From the NCBI GenBank assembly GCA_903869265.1, contig CAIPYE010000004.1, forward strand, positions 62,001-126,000: a DNA stretch of 64,000 nucleotides, given 5' to 3'. A model generated the notes under the pieces. That model saw only the letters and a program-made list of their open reading frames with translations. It was not told where the DNA came from and ran no database searches. Shown one piece after another: positions 60,242-64,000 of the stretch. A program made the translations under genes and the position numbers. Origin of the DNA: an uncultured delta proteobacterium (GTDB lineage Bacteria > Desulfobacterota > Desulfobulbia > Desulfobulbales > Desulfurivibrionaceae). Position 1 is the first letter of the stretch. Each line of letters starts with the position of its first letter.

Positions 60242-61327
60242 GTGGAATTTGAACCAAAATGGATAGCCTGGGAGATTACCAGACGTTGCAATCTCAAGTG
60301 TGTGCATTGTCGTTCCTCTTCCGGGCTTGAAGCAAAGGGACACCCTGATTTTACCCTGGATGAGGCCAAGCGGGTGCTCGACGATATCGCCTCCTACGCC
60401 AAGCCGGTGGTGGTGCTTTCCGGGGGCGAACCCCTGTTGCGACCCGATGTGTTTGAGATCGCCCAATATGGAACCGATCTGGGGTTGCGGATGTGTCTGG
60501 CCACCAACGGCACCCTGGTGACCCAGGAAATCTGCACCAAGATCAAGGGAGCCGGGATCAAAATGGTATCGCTCAGCCTGGATGGAGCCAGCGCTGCGGT
60601 GCATGACGATTTCCGCTGCCAGCCCGGCGCCTTTGCCGGAACCCTCAACGCGGCCAAGCTCTTTAAGGAAAACAACATCTCCTTTTTGATCAACTCCTCC
60701 TTCACCAAGCGCAACCAGGAGGAGATCCCCAAGATCTACCACCTGGCCAAGGAGCTGGGGGCCACGGCCTGGTACATGTTCATGATCGTGCCCACCGGCC
60801 GGGGCGAAGACATCATGGACGAACTCATCGCCCCGGAGGACTACGAGAAGCTACTGGTCTGGCATTACGAGATGGAAAAGGGGGAAAAGGACATCCTGGT
60901 CCGGCCCACCTGCGCCCCGAATTACTACCGGGTTGTGCTCCAGCAGGCCAAGGAAAAGGGCGATGACTATGAACGGCGGACCCTGCAGTTTTCCACCGGC
61001 GGCTCCAAGGGCTGCCTGGCCGGGCAGCTTATCTCCCTGATCGATGTGGACGGCAATGTGCTGCCGTGCAGCTATTTTCCCATGGCTGCAGGCAATATCC
61101 GCGAGAAATCCTTCAAGGATATTTGGGAAAAATCGGAGCTTTTCCACGATCTGCGCAATTTCAAGGCCTACAAGGGCCGTTGCGGCTCCTGCGAGTATGT
61201 CAATGTCTGCGGGGGGTGCCGGGCCAGGGCCTACGCCGTTACCGGCGACTACATGGCGGAGGAGCCGTACTGCACCTATGTGCCCATGAAGATGAGAAAT
61301 CAGGAGTCAGGAGACAGGAAGCAATGA
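60242..61327 (+). CDS. Radical SAM/SPASM protein, AhbD-like (haem synthesis)
   Basis: A 361-residue enzyme with the radical SAM motif CNLKCVHC (residues ~17-24), [12 protein letters not shown], and a C-terminal Cys set ([26 protein letters not shown]) for auxiliary 4Fe-4S clusters. The [15 protein letters not shown] start resembles AhbC/AhbD/NirJ. AhbD decarboxylates iron-coproporphyrin III to haem b in sulfate reducers. Context (hemE directly after, hemH nearby) supports a haem role, but AhbC and AhbD are not separable by eye. GTG at 60242 with GAGG upstream was chosen. Its stop overlaps hemE (ATGA). Confidence 0.75.
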   Translation: MEFEPKWIAWEITRRCNLKCVHCRSSSGLEAKGHPDFTLDEAKRVLDDIASYAKPVVVLSGGEPLLRPDVFEIAQYGTDLGLRMCLATNGTLVTQEICTKIKGAGIKMVSLSLDGASAAVHDDFRCQPGAFAGTLNAAKLFKENNISFLINSSFTKRNQEEIPKIYHLAKELGATAWYMFMIVPTGRGEDIMDELIAPEDYEKLLVWHYEMEKGEKDILVRPTCAPNYYRVVLQQAKEKGDDYERRTLQFSTGGSKGCLAGQLISLIDVDGNVLPCSYFPMAAGNIREKSFKDIWEKSELFHDLRNFKAYKGRCGSCEYVNVCGGCRARAYAVTGDYMAEEPYCTYVPMKMRNQESGDRKQ

Positions 61328-62361
61328 ACGATACCTTTTTGAAAGCCTGCCGCGGAGAAGCGGTTGAGTATACTCCGGTGTGGCTCATGCGTCAGGCTGG
61401 CCGCTATCTACCCGAGTACCACGCGGTCCGCAGCAAATACAGCTTTCTGGAGATGTGCAAGACCCCGGAGGCCGCAGCGGAAGTGACCATCCAGCCCGTG
61501 GATATCCTGGGGGTGGATGCAGCGATCCTTTTTTCCGATATCCTGGTGCCGCTGGAAAAAATGGGTGCGCCCCTGGAGTTCCATGAGAAGCGGGGGCCGG
61601 TTTTTCTTGAGCCGATCCGGGACCGGGCCGGGATGGAGAAGCTGCATGTGCCCGATCCCGAGGCGGAACTGGGCTATGTCATGGAAACCATCCGCATCCT
61701 GCGCCGGGAGCTTGCAGGCCGAGTGCCGCTCATCGGTTTTTCCGGAGCGCCCTTCACCCTGGCCACCTATCTTATTGAGGGTGGCTCTTCAAAGGGCTTC
61801 TATTTGACCAAGAAGATGATGTACACCGACCCGGAGCTGTATGCTGATCTGCTGAACAAGATCACCGATTGCACCATCGAGTATCTCAAGGCCCAGGCAG
61901 CAGCCGGAGCCCAGGCCTTGCAGATTTTTGATTCCTGGGTCGGCGTGCTGGCGCCCTGTGATTTTGCCGAGTTCGCGCTGCCGTATGTGAAGCGGATCAT
62001 CGCGGCCCTTAAGGCGAGCGGCGTGACAGTGCCGCTCATCTATTTTGCCAACAACGGCGCCACCTTGCTCTCCCAGTCCCTTGAAAGCGGGGCCGACGTG
62101 CTGGGCCTTGACTGGCGCCTGCCCCTGGACGAGGCGGTGAAGGTGGTCGGCCAGAAGGTGTCCCTCCAGGGCAACATGGACCCCATCGCCCTGCTGCTGC
62201 CGCCGGCGAAGATGGAAAGGCTGATCCAGGATATCCTCGATCAGGCCAAGGGTGCGCGGGGCCATATCTTCAACCTGGGCCATGGCATCGTCCCGGAGAT
62301 CCCGCCGGAGCAGGCGAAGTTCTTTGTTGAGGCGGTGCACCGGCTCAGCAAAAAAGGCTAA
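61324..62361 (+). CDS. hemE: Uroporphyrinogen decarboxylase
   Basis: A 345-residue enzyme converting uroporphyrinogen III to coproporphyrinogen III. Signatures are [60 protein letters not shown] and [14 protein letters not shown]. Length is normal. The ATG at 61324 overlaps the end of the radical SAM gene. It is followed within 5 nt by the HD-domain gene. Confidence 0.95.
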   Translation: MNDTFLKACRGEAVEYTPVWLMRQAGRYLPEYHAVRSKYSFLEMCKTPEAAAEVTIQPVDILGVDAAILFSDILVPLEKMGAPLEFHEKRGPVFLEPIRDRAGMEKLHVPDPEAELGYVMETIRILRRELAGRVPLIGFSGAPFTLATYLIEGGSSKGFYLTKKMMYTDPELYADLLNKITDCTIEYLKAQAAAGAQALQIFDSWVGVLAPCDFAEFALPYVKRIIAALKASGVTVPLIYFANNGATLLSQSLESGADVLGLDWRLPLDEAVKVVGQKVSLQGNMDPIALLLPPAKMERLIQDILDQAKGARGHIFNLGHGIVPEIPPEQAKFFVEAVHRLSKKG

Positions 62362-62365
62362 TCGG

Positions 62366-62938
62366 GTGATTCCCTCCATTGCCCAGTGTTTCCGGCTCAT
62401 GGAGCAGTATGCGATGCTGCCCAATATCCGGGAGCATTCCGTGATGGTCGGCCGGGTGGCCAGGCTCATCGGGCAGGGGTTGGCGCGGGCTGGCCGGAAT
62501 CTTTCCCAAGAGCTTATTGTGACCGGCGCACTGCTGCACGATATCGCCAAGACCGCCAGCCTTGATACGGAACTGCGCCACGACGAGTTGGGCCGGGAAA
62601 TCTGCCTGCGGCATGGGTTTGACGAGCTGGCCGAAATCGTGGCCGAGCATGTTGTCCTGAAAAACGGGTTGCCGGATCGTTGCATGGAAAAAGAAATCGT
62701 CTACTACGCGGACAAACGGGTGCTCCACGATGAGATCGTCACCCTTGAGGAGCGGCTCGACTACATCATCCACCGCTACGGTAACGGGGACGAGGGACTC
62801 CACGCCAGAATCCGCAAAAACTTCGCCCAGGCCCATGCCATTGAAGAGCTGCTTTTTGGCGAGCTTGATTTTTCCCCGGAGGAGCTTGGGGAACGGTTGA
62901 ACAGGGATGGGTTTCTGTTGGAGGCCTTTGGGGCATGA
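62366..62938 (+). CDS. HD-domain phosphohydrolase-like protein
   Basis: A 190-residue protein with an HD domain: His in REHSVMVGRVARL, HD in LLHDIAKTAS, and later YYADKRVLHDEIV. It begins with GTG (62366), 4 nt after hemE, and overlaps hemH (ATGA). Its substrate is unknown; it may hydrolyse a nucleotide or other phosphate. Its place inside the haem operon suggests a shared need rather than a defined step. Confidence 0.8.
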   Translation: MIPSIAQCFRLMEQYAMLPNIREHSVMVGRVARLIGQGLARAGRNLSQELIVTGALLHDIAKTASLDTELRHDELGREICLRHGFDELAEIVAEHVVLKNGLPDRCMEKEIVYYADKRVLHDEIVTLEERLDYIIHRYGNGDEGLHARIRKNFAQAHAIEELLFGELDFSPEELGERLNRDGFLLEAFGA

Positions 62939-63903
62939 GCGAAACCGTGGGCGTCATTCTTCTCAATCTCGGCGGGCCTGAAACCCTTGCCGATGTTGAA
63001 CCCTTTCTGGTCAATCTCTTTTCCGACCGCGAGATCATTCGGCTTTCCCCCTTCCCATTTCTGCAAAAATTCATTGCCAAAAGGATCGCGGCCAAGCGGT
63101 CGCCGAAAAGCCGGGAGGCCTATCGCCTCATAGGCGGTGGTTCGCCTCTGGCGCGGATCACCGGGGAGCAGGCGAAAGCGCTGCAAGCGGCCTTGCTCGT
63201 TGAGGGGTGCTTCGTGGTGCGGATGGCCATGCGCTACTGGCACCCTGGCGCGGAAGAAGCCCTGGCGGAATTTGCCCAGGCCGGGATTCGCCGGATTGTG
63301 GCCCTGACCCTTTACCCCCATTATTCCCGCGCCACCACCGGTTCATCCCTGGATGAGCTTCGTAAGGCTATCGCCGCATCGGGGCATGGTTTCGAGCTTG
63401 CCGAGGTCCGGGAATGGCCGGAGCAGCCGGAATATGTCGCCTGTTTGGCGCAGAATATTCGGGAAGGGATGGCGAGATTTAGTGGCGAACCGGTGCAGCT
63501 GGTTTACAGTGCACACAGCCTGCCGATTTCTTTTATCAAGGAAGGCGATCCCTATCTGGATCAGATCAAGCAGACCATCGCTGCCGTGGAAAAGATTACC
63601 GGTATGGCCGGGGAATTGTGCTTCCAGAGTCGCAGCGGTCCGGTGGAGTGGCTTTCCCCTTCCACCCCGGAGATGCTGGAGCGGCTGGCAGCCGAGGGTT
63701 GCCGGAATATTCTCATGATGCCCATCAGCTTTGTCTCCGACCACGTGGAGACCTTGTATGAGATCGACATCCAATACCGGGAATTGGCGGCGTCCTTAGG
63801 GATACGACTTGAACGCACCGCGTCCCTTAACTCCGGCCTGGACTTCATCCGTGGGCTGCGTGCGCTTGTCTCTGATTCCTGTCGGCAAAGAGGTTGGCTG
63901 TAA
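62935..63903 (+). CDS. hemH: Ferrochelatase
   Basis: A 322-residue enzyme inserting Fe2+ into protoporphyrin IX or coproporphyrin III. Signatures are LLNLGGPETLADVEPFL, the catalytic His in VYSAHSLPISF, CFQSRSGPVEWLSPST and the acidic FVSDHVETLYEID. Length is normal. No CXXC Fe-S motif is seen at the C-terminus. The substrate (protoporphyrin or coproporphyrin) cannot be told from the sequence by eye. It is the last gene of the haem run. Confidence 0.93.
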   Translation: MSETVGVILLNLGGPETLADVEPFLVNLFSDREIIRLSPFPFLQKFIAKRIAAKRSPKSREAYRLIGGGSPLARITGEQAKALQAALLVEGCFVVRMAMRYWHPGAEEALAEFAQAGIRRIVALTLYPHYSRATTGSSLDELRKAIAASGHGFELAEVREWPEQPEYVACLAQNIREGMARFSGEPVQLVYSAHSLPISFIKEGDPYLDQIKQTIAAVEKITGMAGELCFQSRSGPVEWLSPSTPEMLERLAAEGCRNILMMPISFVSDHVETLYEIDIQYRELAASLGIRLERTASLNSGLDFIRGLRALVSDSCRQRGWL

Positions 63904-63930
63904 TTGACTGTTCAGACGGGGCAGCAGTGA

Positions 63931-64000
63931 TCAGCTAGAGCCCATGTAACGGCGCATCCGGATGTTCATCAAGAGGCCGAGACCTGCCAGGTTGGTAAGC
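63931..64000 (-). CDS. RodA/FtsW/SpoVE-type protein, C-terminal end (rest outside window)
   Basis: Only the last 22 residues are present (LTNLAGLGLLMNIRMRRYMGSS, stop TGA at 63931-63933). The hydrophobic segment followed by a basic end fits the last membrane helix of SEDS-family glycosyltransferases such as RodA or FtsW. The piece is too short to be sure. It is convergent with hemH. Confidence 0.45.
   Translation of the reverse strand, partial: LTNLAGLGLLMNIRMRRYMGSS

Overview
The window looks like chromosomal DNA of an anaerobic, respiratory member of the Desulfobacterota (former Deltaproteobacteria), most likely near the Desulfobulbales. This is inferred from the gene set: a complete Rnf complex, a split archaeal-type glutamate synthase, secreted multihaem cytochromes c, the carboxynorspermidine route to polyamines, a haem cluster with an AhbD-like radical SAM enzyme, many two-component and c-di-GMP proteins, and a GC content near 60% by eye. 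No rRNA, prophage, insertion sequence or CRISPR array was seen. One tRNA gene (Lys, CUU) is present.

Layout. 1-8.5 kb: tail of a hybrid histidine kinase, a small secreted repeat protein, a multihaem cytochrome gene interrupted by one in-frame TGA (candidate selenocysteine), TerC, an aminotransferase plus ACT-domain pair, and an operon of nitroreductase, slyX and an SF2 helicase. 8.5-17.4 kb: signalling (diguanylate cyclase, DUF3365 kinase, Rcp1-like regulator, hybrid kinase, CHASE4 sensor) with ettA between. 17.4-21.7 kb: DEAD-box helicase, uup and folA operon and tRNA-Lys. 21.9-30.3 kb: polyamine genes, a secreted glycoside hydrolase, a lactonase-like hydrolase and amtB with a sigma-54 promoter. 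30.5-35.8 kb: three-gene glutamate synthase. 36.1-43.9 kb: rnfCDGEAB, apbE and a DUF3786 Fe-S protein. 44-52 kb: gluQ, aat, carbonic anhydrase, HD-GYP and CheY proteins, hisD, an MFS carrier and a toxin-antitoxin pair. 52-55.1 kb: DUF167 and aldo/keto reductase genes, then a more AT-rich patch with an integron-type attC site between two unusual genes. 55.2-64 kb: a twelve-haem-motif cytochrome coupled to nadE, a PhoH/PIN protein, the haem cluster (AhbD-like, hemE, HD protein, hemH) and the tail of a RodA/FtsW-like gene.

How the genes fit together. Rnf couples ferredoxin and NAD redox to an ion gradient; ApbE would attach FMN to RnfG and RnfD. The haem cluster could supply the many c-type cytochromes. 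AmtB and glutamate synthase form the nitrogen-assimilation part, and the amtB sigma-54 promoter suggests nitrogen control. The signalling proteins combine phosphorelay (REC, HisKA) and c-di-GMP (GGDEF, HD-GYP) modules, one of which carries a haem-c-binding motif and so probably senses redox state.

Most notable points: the in-frame TGA in a cytochrome with a hairpin just after it; the attC-like site; an RnfA with an extra secreted domain; an ATT start for rnfD; and several long perfect palindromes without a T-tract downstream of genes, including a 110-bp nested one after the DUF3786 gene.
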